From Nilaparvata lugens (lineage: Eukaryota > Arthropoda > Insecta > Hemiptera > Delphacidae), in contig NC_052504.1 of the NCBI RefSeq assembly GCF_014356525.2, positions 101,178,051 through 101,242,050 of the forward strand: 64,000 nucleotides of DNA, given 5' to 3'. Of the stretch, positions 21,646-33,710 are shown piece after piece (position 1 is the first letter of the stretch; every line of letters begins with the position of its first letter). Under the pieces are notes generated by a model. The model ran no database searches and was not told where the DNA came from. It was given only the letters and a program-made list of their open reading frames with translations. The position numbers and the translations under genes are program-made.

Positions 21646-22460
21646 CCAGGCAATGAATGCTCAAAAAAGGGTATAGAGGGAAAAGTTTGGAAGACAATTT
21701 TTGACCCCGTAGCTCTGTTTGGGGTAGTGAGGAGGTAAACATATCAAAAGTCCCCCCCCCTACCCCTTGTGCTAAGGGGGTGGGGGTGGTACAAAGGTAC
21801 CATTTTTTGGTTTCTCGCATATAACTTGAAAACTATGCATTTCACATACATGACTATTCTATAAGGAACCAAAGCTTACATTATTTCCTACAATATTGAT
21901 CTCACAACTTTTTCTATATCTCTTTCACTTTTCGAAATATCCACTCTAAAAGATATGACATTTTTGAAAAAAAAAACATTTTCCTTCGATTTTTTGCTAT
22001 TTTTGCTCTTATAACTTTTTTAATATCGATGAGAAGAATCAATACTGATCATGAGCTTATAAAGCATCAAATTCTCTTCAATTCGATTTATAATTTCACA
22101 AGTTTACACACATACCCACGACTGTTGCAGCAGCTTCAGTGTTGAGTGTGATATCTTCAGTTATGCAAAAATAGACCAATTGAAAAGGAATTTGGAGAGA
22201 ATGTTTTGAACACAATTTTTGACTTTGCAGCTTTGTTGGGACCAGTTAGGGGGTGAACATATCAAAAGTCCCCATCCCTACCCCTTGTGCTAAAGGGATA
22301 AGGTAGTTAAAAAGTTGAATTTTTCTATGTTTTGCTTACACGCTCATATCTTGAGAAAAATGCGTTCGACAGACATGACTAACTATTCAGAAATGAAGCT
22401 TGATAAATTTCCTACAATATTTTTGTTCTGTGGTGATTCGTGATATCTCCAACATGTTGG
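21646..22460. repeat. dispersed repeat module, two tandem-like copies
   Basis: The first copy begins GTCCAGGCAATGAATGCTC and has the C-rich box at 21752-21785. The second (22140-22450) has AACATATCAAAAGTCCCCAT and CCCTTGTGCTAAAGGGATAA. The empty target of the hAT-like insertion of the right arm is TTAAAAAG at 22307-22314. Confidence 0.75.
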
Positions 22461-22466
22461 AGACCT

Positions 22467-24423
22467 AAAATGCTGCGAGACCTCAAAATTTAGTAATATG
22501 GTTCAAATTAGAAAAGAGATAAAAAAAACTAGATTGCAATTCATCCTCATTTAAAAGGATTCTCAACTCCGGCTACGAAATGATCTTGACAATATAATTT
22601 CGCTTGTATAGCCTATGCTAAAAACTAAGCACCTGAATGAAGTAAGTGAGGCGTAAGCTATTTTCTCTTTCTCCTTCATGTTGTGTAATGAAAAAATCGT
22701 GTGTCTCTTGTGTGATGGTATATTTTACAAGCTCATTCCAAGCCTTGAAGAACCACAGATTAATATAGAATCACTGTATGATTCTCAAAAATGTAGTAAT
22801 TGCAATGATTGAATTGACTCCTGTACGGGGAGTATCGTTGGCATAACATTTGCTGTTCTCACAACTTTACTTGAATTGGTTCCTGAGTTTCTTTCATAGA
22901 ATTCAATTTGATATCTCTATCTATTTCAATACTCAACCATGAAAACCAATTTTCGAATCATAGTATCAATCAGACCCTTGGATATCGATCTTCTAGTAGT
23001 TAACAGAACCAAAATGCAAAGAGTATAAAAAACCCACCAGTCACTGGTGGTAGGGCTGTGGTTGGGTGCAAAGTAAATGCTGTTATTATTGTAAATGGAA
23101 ATAAATACTGTGATGAATTTTTTAAATAGACCTCATGAGAAGAGAGAAAAATTGTGATTACCTTTTAAAATGAAAGAATTTGCTAAAGGAATAGTTAGCG
23201 ACCGAGCGATAAAGCTTACTTATCAGTAACTGTATATTAGATAAGAGTACCGTTCTGTACTGAACATTTTCTAGAAAATTATTCAATAAAATTATAATTA
23301 TTCTGCAAATAAAGCACAAATTATTTACGAATTGCTCATTGAATTTGAGGTTACACTTTGTTTACTATCGATCAGATGTTTTTAAAACAGTTCGAACGCA
23401 GCTGACTGATTCAAAGTATTGTCAAATGTCATGCCGGTTTTCATGCAAGGTATAATATCATTCCTAAAATTATAAAACTATCAATAAAGGACCAAGAATT
23501 TCGAACAAAAAATAAATGTATGTATTATCGTTGAAATTATTTATTATTTAAGAAATTATATTATATGTCAGGTCTTATTGTAACTAACTAGGTCATAGCA
23601 TGAACAGTATATTATTGATAAAACGGCAGAAATTAATTATAACAGTCTCAAACATAATAAAAATTGTATAAGATATTAATTTATTAATGATAATTAATTC
23701 AACTGAACCACATGGTAATTAAATCTCTTTGGCAAGCCTAAGCCAATCATAGTGCATAGAAATAGCACCAAAAGGTGATCGTTTGAAAGCAACACATGTT
23801 AATCTACTATCAGACAACAAACCTGCCTTATCATATACGCTAGCACATGTACTTGTATGAGAGGAACTATGTCTAGAAGATTAAGCAGTTTTAAGAATTA
23901 CATAAATTGAATTATTATTGTAATTAAAGGAATTATATTCTACTGCCTGCCACTGACGTCACGTCTACGTCACAATCGTTCTACCAATGGCAAATTTTCA
24001 TGCAAATTATTACATCGAGATTCCCAGAAGAAAGGTCTAGCCAAGAAGCCTAGAGAAAGAGACAGCACTTCCCTTTTGAAATCCTCACCGTTCAGATCTC
24101 TTTATAGTTACCAAGACCTATTCGTAAAAAATTCTTGTTCGATTTTATATGTTTTATTGTGAGCCAATATTTTAGGCCAATCTATTTGTTATTTGTAAAT
24201 TTATATTCATCAATCGATAAATTAAAGTTTAAAGTAAATTATCCCTTAATTAATTTGGTGAAGGAGATATTTAAATTAAAATTCCACACGTGCTGAAACC
24301 GAAGCCTGGATTGCTGCCGATCAATGATTTTTGATCTAAAGAAGAAAACCACGACCGCCAAGGAATTTCACGTGAGTTATAAGTTTAAAGGGGCCCCAAT
24401 CTACGCTTCGAAAATATTACAGT
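22467..24423. other. 1.96-kb left-arm-only segment without genes
   Basis: It lies between the dispersed repeat (diverging after ATCTCCAACA) and a truncated Bel LTR (resuming at GCAAAACTCACC, 24424). The mirror arm has instead the LTR end and an inverted-repeat element (41656-42282). It is AT-rich with one palindrome CTCCAACATGTTGGAG at the left edge. No ORF or transposon ends are supported. Confidence 0.6.
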
Positions 24424-24898
24424 GCAAAACTCACCAATTTATTCCAATCTTGACTACTTGCCCTTCGAAGCCTTTATTAGGTGTTTTGGTCAGGTTCAGG
24501 TGGGATGAAATCTGGGAAAAGACAGGTTTTCACTTCCGTGCTGCCTTTTCACATTCAACTTACAGGCTATGCACTATGTTTTGAACAAAGCTCAAACTGG
24601 ATTCTTTATAAATTCAAATCTGATTCAAATTAATTCAATTCAATACTATTTACGCTGTTATATTCATAATTCGCACACACAACACTCAAACAAATATTTA
24701 CAAGAATTTTCCAAAATCGAAATTACATGACAAACACAATTTTGGTCTTGCAACAAGACGGGCTGACGAAACAAGACAGACTTGACAAGGACATCGAGAA
24801 GGCCAAAGCAGCAGGACGGTCTGTGCTGGTGCAAACACAAGCCTACTATTGGCAGAACTGCATTCTGGCGCTACAATTCGAATTCTCTGGCCAGACCA
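24424..24898 (-). repeat. truncated 3' LTR of the left Bel/Pao copy
   Basis: It starts (minus) at TGGTCTGGCCAGAG, 24898. It is about 475 bp against ~600 in the complete LTR; the last ~125 bp, up to the CA terminus, are replaced by unrelated sequence. Confidence 0.9.
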
Positions 24899-25044
24899 TA
24901 CCCCTGCCTCTGAAAAACTATTTTTCAGCCAAGTTACAAAACTGAAAAAACCAAGGAAAGGAAAAATCCAGACATTCCAAAAAGAACAAAACACCAACAC
25001 CAAAAAACAACACAAAAGAAAAAATGCAACAATCACAACAACTA

Positions 25045-25638
25045 TTAAGTTGGGAGTGGATATAATTTTGTTACTAGGTCAAATACGGAAACAACGATTA
25101 CACTTAAGACACAAATATGAATAATAGAGCGAGCAGACAGTATCCAGAATTTCTGTCTGATCAAATACAACAATGAAGAAGGTCCAGCATGACAATTCTT
25201 CTTGTGATGGTAATCAATTAACATCGATATGAAAGCGTCGGATTTTGGTAAGATCATCTGATGACAAGTCTCAAATTCAAGTCCAGCATGAGACAAACGA
25301 CCGCTGACGCGAATCACACCTTTATCAATGAATGGAGACAGGCGACATAGGCGCATAGAACAATCTTCTCCCTTCTCTAATTGCACAAATTCAGATGAAA
25401 AATGTATCTTCTGTACCACTTTACATAGATACCTCTCAGCAACATCGAAATCTGATTCTTCTGATTGGGGTAAGATTTGTAAAAATTTGAGAACAAGAAT
25501 TACAATTCTCAAACGACGACCATAATCCGAACAACGACCAATCAATGAATATATTGCATTGCTGTTACAATCAGGAGATTTCGTGACTGTCAACACTGAC
25601 GGTTTTTTCGCCTCTGGTGGATCCACTATCTCTTCCAT
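25045..25638 (-). pseudogene. Bel/Pao integrase N-terminal remnant (left)
   Basis: The frame of 197 codons contains FIDKGVIRVSGRLSHA and LIDYHHKKNCHAGPSSLLY, the zinc-binding part of the integrase. A frameshift disrupts the second cysteine pair, and the DDE catalytic core is absent: only ~150 bp separate this frame from the LTR. Confidence 0.85.
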
Positions 25639-26131
25639 TCAAGTTCGGATGGGCCAATCGCATTCGTCCTCTGCTATCCATGATGGACCCGAGAGCCACA
25701 ACGGAAAGTTCACAAGCTCAACTGGTGATAAACCTCTAGACAAACAGTCAGCGGGATTTTCAATTCCGGCAACATGCATCCACTCCTGATGGAGCATTAA
25801 TCCAACACAAGGTGACTGTAGAATCAGAGAGTGCGACAATACGAGACACATGACAACATTCACTAATAATAGTGACTACTGAATTCATGAGTTCTGCCAA
25901 CAAGAGTGCACACAACTCCAAACGAGGTATTGAAACAACTTTAGATGGTGCTACCTTGGACTTTGAACACAATAATACAACTCTTGGCTCCTCGCTCTCC
26001 TTCTGCAACTTCACATAGATAACTGCACCATAACCAGACAATGATGCATCACAAAAACCAATCAAACTGATGTGAGAATCCTGAAACAAACCAATGTGAC
26101 GTGGAACAGCAAATTTCAACAATAGAGGCAA
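25639..26131 (-). pseudogene. Bel/Pao RNase H region (left)
   Basis: Motifs include LIGFCDASLSGYGAVIYV (catalytic Asp), IPRLELCALLLAEL (Glu) and LSDSTVTLCWI (Asp). Then a frame change and internal deletion lead to ENPADCLSRGLSP. It belongs to pol and copies retroelement RNA into DNA together with the RT. Confidence 0.88.
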
Positions 26132-26144
26132 CTCTTTTTGAATT

Positions 26145-27137
26145 CTACCAAAGAGTGCATATAGACTCAGGCGGCTTCTCGTCCCAATCCACTCCTAATT
26201 TCCACAGTTTCTGGACAAGACACTTTAGAAATAATGTAAACGGTGACAAGAGACCAAGTGGATCATAGATATGAGCCATCACTGACAGAATAGAACGCTT
26301 AGTAGTGACGACCTCACCACTCTTGACTGAAAACTGAAACAGATCAGTACTAGGTTGCCAATTCAATCCCAAGATAGCCAAGGAGTTGTCTGCTTCGAAA
26401 TCCTTGTACGAAAACGATTTCTCTTCCTCCGAGAATTTCTCCAACATTGATGGTGAATTTGAAGTCCACTTTGTGAGCGTGAAACCTCCTCCCTCAAACA
26501 GCTGCTTGGACTGACAATACAGCTCCGCGGCCTCTCACTCTGTGGCGACAGATATGACTAAGTCGTCCATGAACATGTCTCTTGGTATTCTCGCCTTGGC
26601 TGCTGGAAAACGATTTCCATCCTCCTCTACAAGCTGGTGGACGGTGCGAAGCGCCAAATATGGAGAGCTTGAAACACCAAAAACAACACAATTGAGCTGA
26701 TAAATTTCGATTGGATCCTCCAGCAAAAATCTCCACAATACACACTGATAACGACGGCAGGAATCCTCCACTAATATCTGTCGATACATTTGTTTAATGT
26801 CGGCAGTTAGTGCGATTGGGAACAAACGAAAATTAACTAACAAAACAAAAATGTCAGTCTGCAATTTGGGACCAGCATGAAGAACCTGGTTCAATGACAA
26901 ACCAGATGATGTTCTGGAACCAGCATCAAATACAATTCGGATGGGCGTGGTAGTGCTGCTTGCTTTCAAGATGGCGTGATGCGGTATGTAGTAACCACCT
27001 CAGTCTGTCTGATCTGCTACAAATGACATGTGATCCTGACGTAGGTAATCGATCAATATTTCATGATATGAAATATGAGTATTGCTGTCAAGCTCTAGTC
27101 ATCTCTCCAAAGTCAGCAGTCTGCGTTCGGCAACAGC
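26145..27137 (-). pseudogene. Bel/Pao reverse transcriptase (left)
   Basis: RT palm: IALTADIKQMYRQI (motif A Asp), VFGVSSSPYLAL, and FMDDLV as the catalytic box. The connection domain has SVMAHIYDPLGLLSPFTLF, a Pao signature. In-frame stops follow VISVATE and ICTLW, both shared with the right copy; the N-terminal part also carries stops. Confidence 0.9.
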
Positions 27138-27818
27138 TTACAAATCTCCCAAGCTTCTGGGCGGCTCCGCAAATGACAAGGCAAAAAAAAAACGACCAGA
27201 ATTCACACAATGTACAGACTTCCGAAAATTTACCTCACACTCAAACTCTTCTGGTTTCAGTTGACAGCTTGGTGCAGGGCACGATTCCAACTCCCAAAAA
27301 CGTTCCACAAAACTATCCAACGATGGACTACTAACGAATGGACTACAGATGGCTGTAAAACAATTCGACACATTTGTTGTTGAAGTGAGAATCAGCGCTC
27401 TCCCCATCAGAATTTGAACAAAGACACTATTAACAGTCATCAATTCATGCGATTCACCTGTACTAGGACTTCCACGTAGCAAGTGAGGAACTAACTCCGC
27501 ACCAATGATGCCATCTATTCTACTAGGAAGGAAGAATTTGTTGTCAGCCAGTGTGAGATTTTCAAGATGATGAAGTTTGGATCTGTCGATTTCACAAGAA
27601 GGCAACTTGTCGATGACTTTATCTACCACTGTGGCATCCATCGAAAACTTGATGGTAGGATCCAACTTCGACTGAATCGACACACAAGTACGACCTCGAA
27701 CTTCACTAGTACCACCACTGAATCCACGAACAACGGTTTTCATGGGCTGGAATGGTAGTCTCAAACGCCGACACAATTTGGCTGTAACAAAATGACACTG
27801 ACTCCCGGTGTCAACCAA
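27138..27818 (-). pseudogene. Bel/Pao aspartic protease (left)
   Basis: The DTGSQCHFVTAKL active-site motif near the start is followed by a region of the Pao-type peptidase family (IDGIIGAELVPHLL). Relative to the right copy one base is missing just before the active site, separating it from gag. Confidence 0.85.
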
Positions 27819-27894
27819 GAAACAACATCACAAAGCTGATCATTACAATCTCGAACATGTGCAGTGACGGTCTACAACACAATGGTCGAATTTT

Positions 27895-29152
27895 CTACAT
27901 CGTTGGATGTAGAACAACACTAATAGGTGATGTGTCACCTGCCTTGGAGTTTGACGAGGACACAACACCTTCATTGGAACTTGATCTGGAAAAGTGCAAT
28001 AAAGAATGATGAGATTCTTGACATTGAGCACACTGAGTTTTACTACGACAATTTCTACTCAAATGATCCACATCAAGACAACGAAAACAACAAAACTTTC
28101 CTTTAATCAAACAATAACGATCCCAAGGAGTCATTTTCAAGAAACTTGCACAATCTACTAACTGATGACCCGGTTTTGAGCACTTCAGACAATTGGGATT
28201 TTTACTAGATGCATCGTTAGATGAATCATTAGATTGAACCACAAACACCTTTGATTTATTATCCTTTTTGTGCTTCATATTAAACGATTCAGTCTGTTTC
28301 TCATCAGAAGGAAGAGTTCTAAATTGCTTTTCAATGAATTTGACATAATCGGTATAAGTTGACATAGCCTTGTCACGGATGGCCGATTCAAAATTTCTAC
28401 AAGAACTTGTATCAAGCAATCTCCACAATCTCTTCAATGCATTGATTGAACTGCAAAACCCATCCAAAATCGCAATACAACCTGCCTTGGATTCTGATTT
28501 TATTGGACAAAATTCAAAAATTTGTTTGAAATAGGCATCGACTTGCACCCATGGATCATTATAGCGGGTCAATAATGCCTGCCAAATATTTGATAATTGT
28601 TAGCCAATGGTGGCAAATGACAACAATATTTGCTGCTTGTCCAGTAAGTCTACTTACAAGATATTGGACCTTCTGCTGATCGTTCAAATTTCTGTGTCAT
28701 GTACCAATGCCTTGAATAGTTCATAAAACACCGACCATTGAGTCTGGTTCCCATCAGATTTCGGAAGGTCGATTTTAGGCAGTACCGTCTCGGACACGAC
28801 CGGCTGTGAACTAGCTGCTGTAGCTGCCAAAGATTGAGCAATAGCAACAGTCGCCTCTTTCTGTTTGAGAGTGTTAGCCGCTACTTCAATATACTGAAAC
28901 AGATCTAGTGTGAGTTGTTGAATGCTACAACATGATCTTTATTCAACTCAAGTTCCAACTCATTAACACTAATTCTGTCTTTTCATAATCCGAAATGGTC
29001 TGAGACACCCGAGGATACAAGATTAAAAATTGTTCAGCAACTTTTGGATCAGAGACATTTTTAGACAGGTCATAAATTCTTTGCAATCTGGCATACAATT
29101 GTTCCAGTTTAGCGTGATGCACCCTGATTTGTTTCTGTAATTTTTCCTCCAT
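27895..29152 (-). pseudogene. Bel/Pao gag (left)
   Basis: It starts MEEKLQKQIRVHHAKLEQLY with a coiled coil. The DUF1759-type capsid region follows (IDLPKSDGNQTQWSVFYELF) and then zinc knuckles CLKCSKPGHQLVDC and CFRCLDVDHLSRNC. Frameshifts near 28950 and 28570 break it. Confidence 0.88.
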
Positions 29153-29704
29153 CTTGAACTCATACACAAAACAATTCAGCCCCGACAATACAAACAACAG
29201 ACAATAAAACAAGAATGAGTTCAAAAACTAAATGAAAGGAAGAATCACGACTAGTAAGTTATCAAAGTTAAACTTTGATTATCAATTCACAAGATAAGTT
29301 ATTGCTGAAGACAAAACTATATGATTAGATAATGTTCTTCCAACAACTCACAAACAAATGATAACTTTGAACAAACAAAATCATGCTGGTGATTAACCTT
29401 CACTAACATGTATAAAAAATGGACAATACAAATTCCAACAAACAAACAAATTCCTGAAAAGAGCACAATGCGCTAGTTTCAGGAAACTACAATTTTAACT
29501 GAAATAAATTTAATTTCAGACAAATACAAATTGACAAGAAACCTTGCTCTTAGAAAAGGCTACAACAAACTTAAGTTGAGCATGGATCAGACCATTCTCA
29601 ACATGCCAACATTGGACAAATACGAAACTGCTTAAATCCAATGTGTGTGAATTAATCAACAAAATACAAATTTAAATTCATCCCGGCCTGACAGGATCAT
29701 AAAA

Positions 29705-30328
29705 TGTTCTGAACAAAGCTGAGGCTAAAGCTACCAGAGGACTGTAATTTACTATTTAAATAATCAAATACAAACAAGGGGCTAAATTTAATCTTCAATT
29801 TGAGCCAGGTTATTTGTACAGTTAAACTCTGCATTAATGAACAATAAAAAAGAGCAAAAACTCACCAAATTTATTCCAATCTTGACTACTTGCCCTTCGA
29901 AGCCTTTATTAGATGTTTTGGTCAGGTTCAGGGTGGGATGAAATCTGGGAAAAGACAGGTTTTCGCTTCCGGGCTGCCTTTTCGTGCAGGCTATGCACGG
30001 TGTTTTGAACAAAGCTCAAACTGGATTCTTTATAAATTCAAATCTGATTCAAATTAATTCAATTCAATACTATTTACACTGTTATATTCATAATTCACAC
30101 ACACGACACTCAAACAATTATTTACAAGAAATTTCCGATCGAAATTACATGACAAACACAATTTTGGTCTTGCAACAAGACGGGCTGACGAAACAAGACA
30201 GACTGGACAAGGACATCGAGAAGGCCAAAGCAGCAGGATGGTCTGTGCTGGCCCAAACACAAGCCTACTATTGGCAGAACTGCAGTCTGGCATTCTGGTG
30301 CTACAATTCGAATTCTCTGGCCAGACCA
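29705..30328 (-). repeat. 5' LTR of the left Bel/Pao copy
   Basis: It is 624 bp and starts TG and ends CA in element orientation. It contains TTTATAAAG (promoter-like) and CTAATAAAGG (poly(A) signal). Confidence 0.92.
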
Positions 30329-30333
30329 GTAGG

Positions 30334-31054
30334 AAATTTATCAAGCTTCATTTCTGAATAGTTAGTCATGTCTGTCGAACGCATTTTTCTCAAGATATGA
30401 GCGAATAAGCAAAACATAGAAAAATTCATCTTTTTAACTACCTCATCCCTTTAGCACAAGGGGTAGGGATGGGGACTTTTGATATGTTCACCCCCTAACT
30501 GGTCCTAACAAAGCTGCAGAGTCAAAAATTGTGTTCAAAACATTCTCTCCAAATTCCTTTTCAATTGGTCTATTTTTGTATAACTGAAGATATCACACTC
30601 AACTTTGAAGCTGCTGCAACAGTCGTGGGGATGTGTGTAAACTTGTGAAATTATACATCGAATTGACGAGAATATGATGCTTTATAAGCTCATGATCAGT
30701 ATGGATTTTTCTCATCGATATTAAAAAAGAGCAAAATAGCAAAAAATCGAAGGAAAATGTGTTTTCAAAAATGTCACATCTTTAGAACAGATATCTTGAA
30801 AAGTGAAAGAGATATAGAAAAAGTAGTCGAATCAAATTATAGGAAATTATGTAAGCTCTAATTTCTTATAGAATAGTTATGTCTGTAAATGCATAGTTTT
30901 CGAGTTATATGCGTTAAACCAAAAATGGTACCTTTGAATCACCCCCACCCGATTAGCACAGGGGGTAGGGGTGGGGACTTTTGATATGTTTACCTCCTCA
31001 CTACCATAAACAGAACTGCAGAGTCAAAAATTGTCTTACAAACTTTTCCCTCTT
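30334..31054. repeat. dispersed repeat module, left arm copy
   Basis: Inverse orientation copies of the module with AAGGGGTAGGGATGGGGACT (30459) and a GGGGGTAGGGGTGGGGAC box (30960). The Bel element inserted into its end, at GTAGG. The mirror is 34907-35619. Confidence 0.75.
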
Positions 31055-32239
31055 GAATGTGACAAAGTGAACGTCCGTGACGTCATCCCGAGTGATGCTA
31101 TTTCCCTCTCACTAGCAGCCGACATTACGTTCCCCGACTGAAGGAGCAAAATTCAAATTCACTACAGTATCCTAAGGATGCTTCAAGCAACACTTCGTTG
31201 ACTGGGCTATTGAAGGTTTTAAGTATTCAAAAAATATATCTTCATCTATCACCCACATTGTCTTTGTCATCAAAACAAAATTCAGAAATGAAAAGTCAAA
31301 ACATTAGAATGAATGATTAAGATTATGTGTTTGCTAGAACCAATTGGACTGTGATTATTCATTCAAGATGACTGTATCTTAATGAATGATTGTCTGTACA
31401 ATCATGGTTCGAGCCCAATCTTTAAATATCAATTATTGGAATGGAATAATTATAGGATAGAAATATGTATCTCACTTGGCTAATATGTTGTCATAATACA
31501 GTAGTGTTTTGCTATTCGTCTTATTCGTTCAACCTAGACCTCCTGCTAAATTATAAAGAAATAAGACCAGCAGGCTTGCTTCTCTCGCCTGCATTTTTCA
31601 TTAGATACTTTAAGGCTTGATTGAATTGGTGGTTGATTTGAATTGTGCAGCATTCGGTTGCGTAATTTCCTTTTTTATAAAAATGAATAAAAAAATGGAG
31701 TGATAAAACACCATGCTTAAGATATCATGATAATCTTTGTAATGGAGTCTAGTTCTTTCTGTAATTTTCTAAAAAAACTATGAAGGAATGAGACAATTTT
31801 CTTGAACAAGGAACTCAATCTGTATAATGGTTCAAATGAATAATTTTCTCAAATTGTCTCTGTCATGAAGATAAATGAAATGAAACATCAAAACATTAGA
31901 ATGAATGATTGAGACAATATGTGCTTCAACCAATTTGACAGTGATCATTCATTGAAGATGATTCTCAATGAATGATTGATTGATCATACAATCATGGTTC
32001 TAGCCCAATTTTTTATCATCAATTCGAATGGAATTAAAGGTTAGAAATCTGTATCTCATAAATAGGCTAATACGTTGTCATAATACAACGTATAGTAGTG
32101 TTTTGCTTGAAGCATCCTTAGGATACTGTAGTGAATTTGAATTTTGCTCCTTCAGTCGGGGACGTAATGTCGGCTGCTAGTGAGAGAGAAATGGCATCAC
32201 ACTCGTGATGACGTCACGGACGTTCACTTTGTCACGTTC
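31055..32239. mobile_element. 1.2-kb element with ~140-bp terminal inverted repeats
   Basis: GAATGTGACAAAGTGAACGT at 31055 is matched inversely at 32225-32239. The arms extend through GTGACGTCAT, CACTAGCAGCCGACATTACG and CTACAGTATCCTAAGGATGC. The interior holds two diverged direct repeats (from about 31270 and 31870) sharing AAACATTAGAATGAATGATT. It has no ORF. It is a foldback-type or non-autonomous DNA element; the mirror is 33711-34899. Confidence 0.8.
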
Positions 32240-32331
32240 ATTCTGTGAGTACCCCAAACCATTCTGACCGCTGGGCGCAACTTGTGTATGTCGAACGTAA
32301 TGTCGGCTGCTAGTGAGAGAGAAATGGCATC
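32240..32331. repeat. partial duplicate of the element terminus at the palindrome centre
   Basis: GTAATGTCGGCTGCTAGTGA occurs again at about 32297, followed by a second CATCACTCGTGATGACGTCA. Contig 3 begins inside the mirror of this repeat. Confidence 0.7.
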
Positions 32332-32401
32332 ACTCGTGATGACGTCACGGACGTTCAATCTGTGAGTGCCCAAACACATTCTGACCGCTGGGCGCGGGGC
32401 C

Positions 32402-32612
32402 GCGGAATTGGGAATATCTGGAACTCAAAATATCAATGTTAAATGCCCTATGCTTGAAACGTTGCTGGGTGAACTCCGAATATTTGTCAGACAGCGGAAT
32501 TGGAAATATCCGGAACTCGAAATATGTTGCTAGGCGGAATTGGGAGTATCTGGAACTCAAATTACTTGTTTGGCAGATGGCGGAATTGAATATCTGGAAC
32601 TCAAAATATCGG
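32402..32612. repeat. imperfect tandem repeat of a GCGGAATTGGGAATATCTGG motif
   Basis: Units start near 32402, 32494, 32534 and 32580, each with GGAATTG...TATCTGGAACTC. The 105-codon frame across it (32345-32662) reads this repeat and is not a gene. Confidence 0.75.
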
Positions 32613-33520
32613 TGCCAAAGTGGGAGTACTTGTATGGTGTTTGTCATTGAGGAATGGTTCAAGTCTGACTTATTTCTAGAATGATATGGACGTTTGGACC
32701 TGGTTTGTCGTTCTTTTCAATTATAGACTATTCATATGATTTGCGATTGTACCAAAAATAAGTAGAAGTAATTTAATATTTTCCAGATAATATAATATTT
32801 TAATAAAATAATAATACGTACATATCTATTATTTTTTAGAAAATTTATATGTCTTCATATAATAGCATCAAGTTTATAGGTTATGTTATGCATAATAATA
32901 ATAATAATAATTAAGTTGAGTGTAACGTACATTTGCATTTTGCAACAGAAAACAGCTTCTTATAGAGTATTGTTTTACAGGCTAATCTTTTTTTATGTAA
33001 TGTATTCAAATGTAATTATAATTAGGATTGGGATAATACAAAAATATACTTTTTGCTTAGTGATATCTATTACATTGTGACAGAATTTGTTTCTCAATAA
33101 TTCTCATCCTGAGGTAAGTTTAATGTGGACTAAGTTACTAAAGTTGAAATATATTTTTTAAAATAGCAAATTTAATTTATTAATATAGGCTAGCAACTTT
33201 TATTAATTTCTTTGTTCTATCATTAGAATACTTGAATAATATTAGAAGTAGGGGTACTGAATAGGCTAAATATATTTAGACCTTATTCCCTATTGTGAGA
33301 TATTCTTTTAAATACTGTAGAAGTTAGGTTACTGCATCATTTATTCAATAAATTAAATAAAAAAGGATTTGCTAACATAAGTGATTTACATGTAGGCCTA
33401 CTGCAGTCAGGCTACTTGTTGGAAAATCCATTTAGAGAAATGATTCAAGATTAAGCTTAGAGTGGTTTAGCCAAATGGTGGATTGTTTTATAAAATAAAG
33501 TTTTTCAGTATTTATTAAAA
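32613..33520. other. contig 2 end, unique AT-rich sequence
   Basis: With 32332-32612 this is the only part of contig 2 absent from contig 3. It has an AAT microsatellite (32888-32910) and no supported gene. Confidence 0.6.
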
Positions 33521-33620
33521 NNNNNNNNNNNNNNNNNNNNNNNNNNNNNNNNNNNNNNNNNNNNNNNNNNNNNNNNNNNNNNNNNNNNNNNNNNNNNNNN
33601 NNNNNNNNNNNNNNNNNNNN
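33521..33620. other. scaffold gap of 100 N at the palindrome centre
   Basis: Exactly 100 N separate the two inverted arms. The gap falls where contig 3 starts inside a multi-copy terminal repeat. Confidence 0.98.
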
Positions 33621-33710
33621 GATGCCATTTCTCTCTCACTAGCAGCCGACATTACGTTCGACATACACAAGTTGCGCCCAGCGGTCAGAATGTGTTTGGG
33701 TACTCACAGA

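Larger units (their letters stand above)
24424..30328 (-). mobile_element. Bel/Pao LTR retrotransposon, left copy, 3' end truncated
   Basis: The element reads on the minus strand from TGGTCTGGCCAGAG at 30328. The order is 5' LTR (29705-30328), gag, protease, RT, RNase H and remnant of integrase, then a 3' LTR cut short at 24424. The target duplication GTAGG is visible only at the 5' side (30329-30333). It matches the right copy closely, including the same stop codons and the same integrase deletion, so both descend from one insertion. Confidence 0.93.
9325..32331 (+). repeat. left arm of giant inverted duplication (contig 2)
   Basis: From its first base this arm is the reverse complement of 33621-54616. 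For example, TAGAATCAAATTTATTGTAG at 9325 pairs with the sequence ending at 54616, and 32331 pairs with 33621. Coordinates mirror exactly over long stretches (10509-12293 and 51646-53430 sum to 63939 at every landmark). The arm is 23.0 kb. Compared with its partner it has extra segments at 14494-15547, 19048-20636, 21185-21928 and 22467-24423, and lacks the insert at 42377-45222. Confidence 0.95.

Noticed and set aside
24324..24584. 86-codon plus-strand ORF
   Set aside because: Mostly antisense of the Bel LTR; chance frame.
31401..31420. tRNA B-box-like GGTTCGAGCCC, possible SINE
   Set aside because: No matching A box at the right distance, and the sister repeat has GGTTCTAGCCC; judged coincidental.
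32345..32662. 105-codon minus-strand ORF
   Set aside because: Encoded by the GGAATTG tandem repeat; repetitive peptide with no domain.
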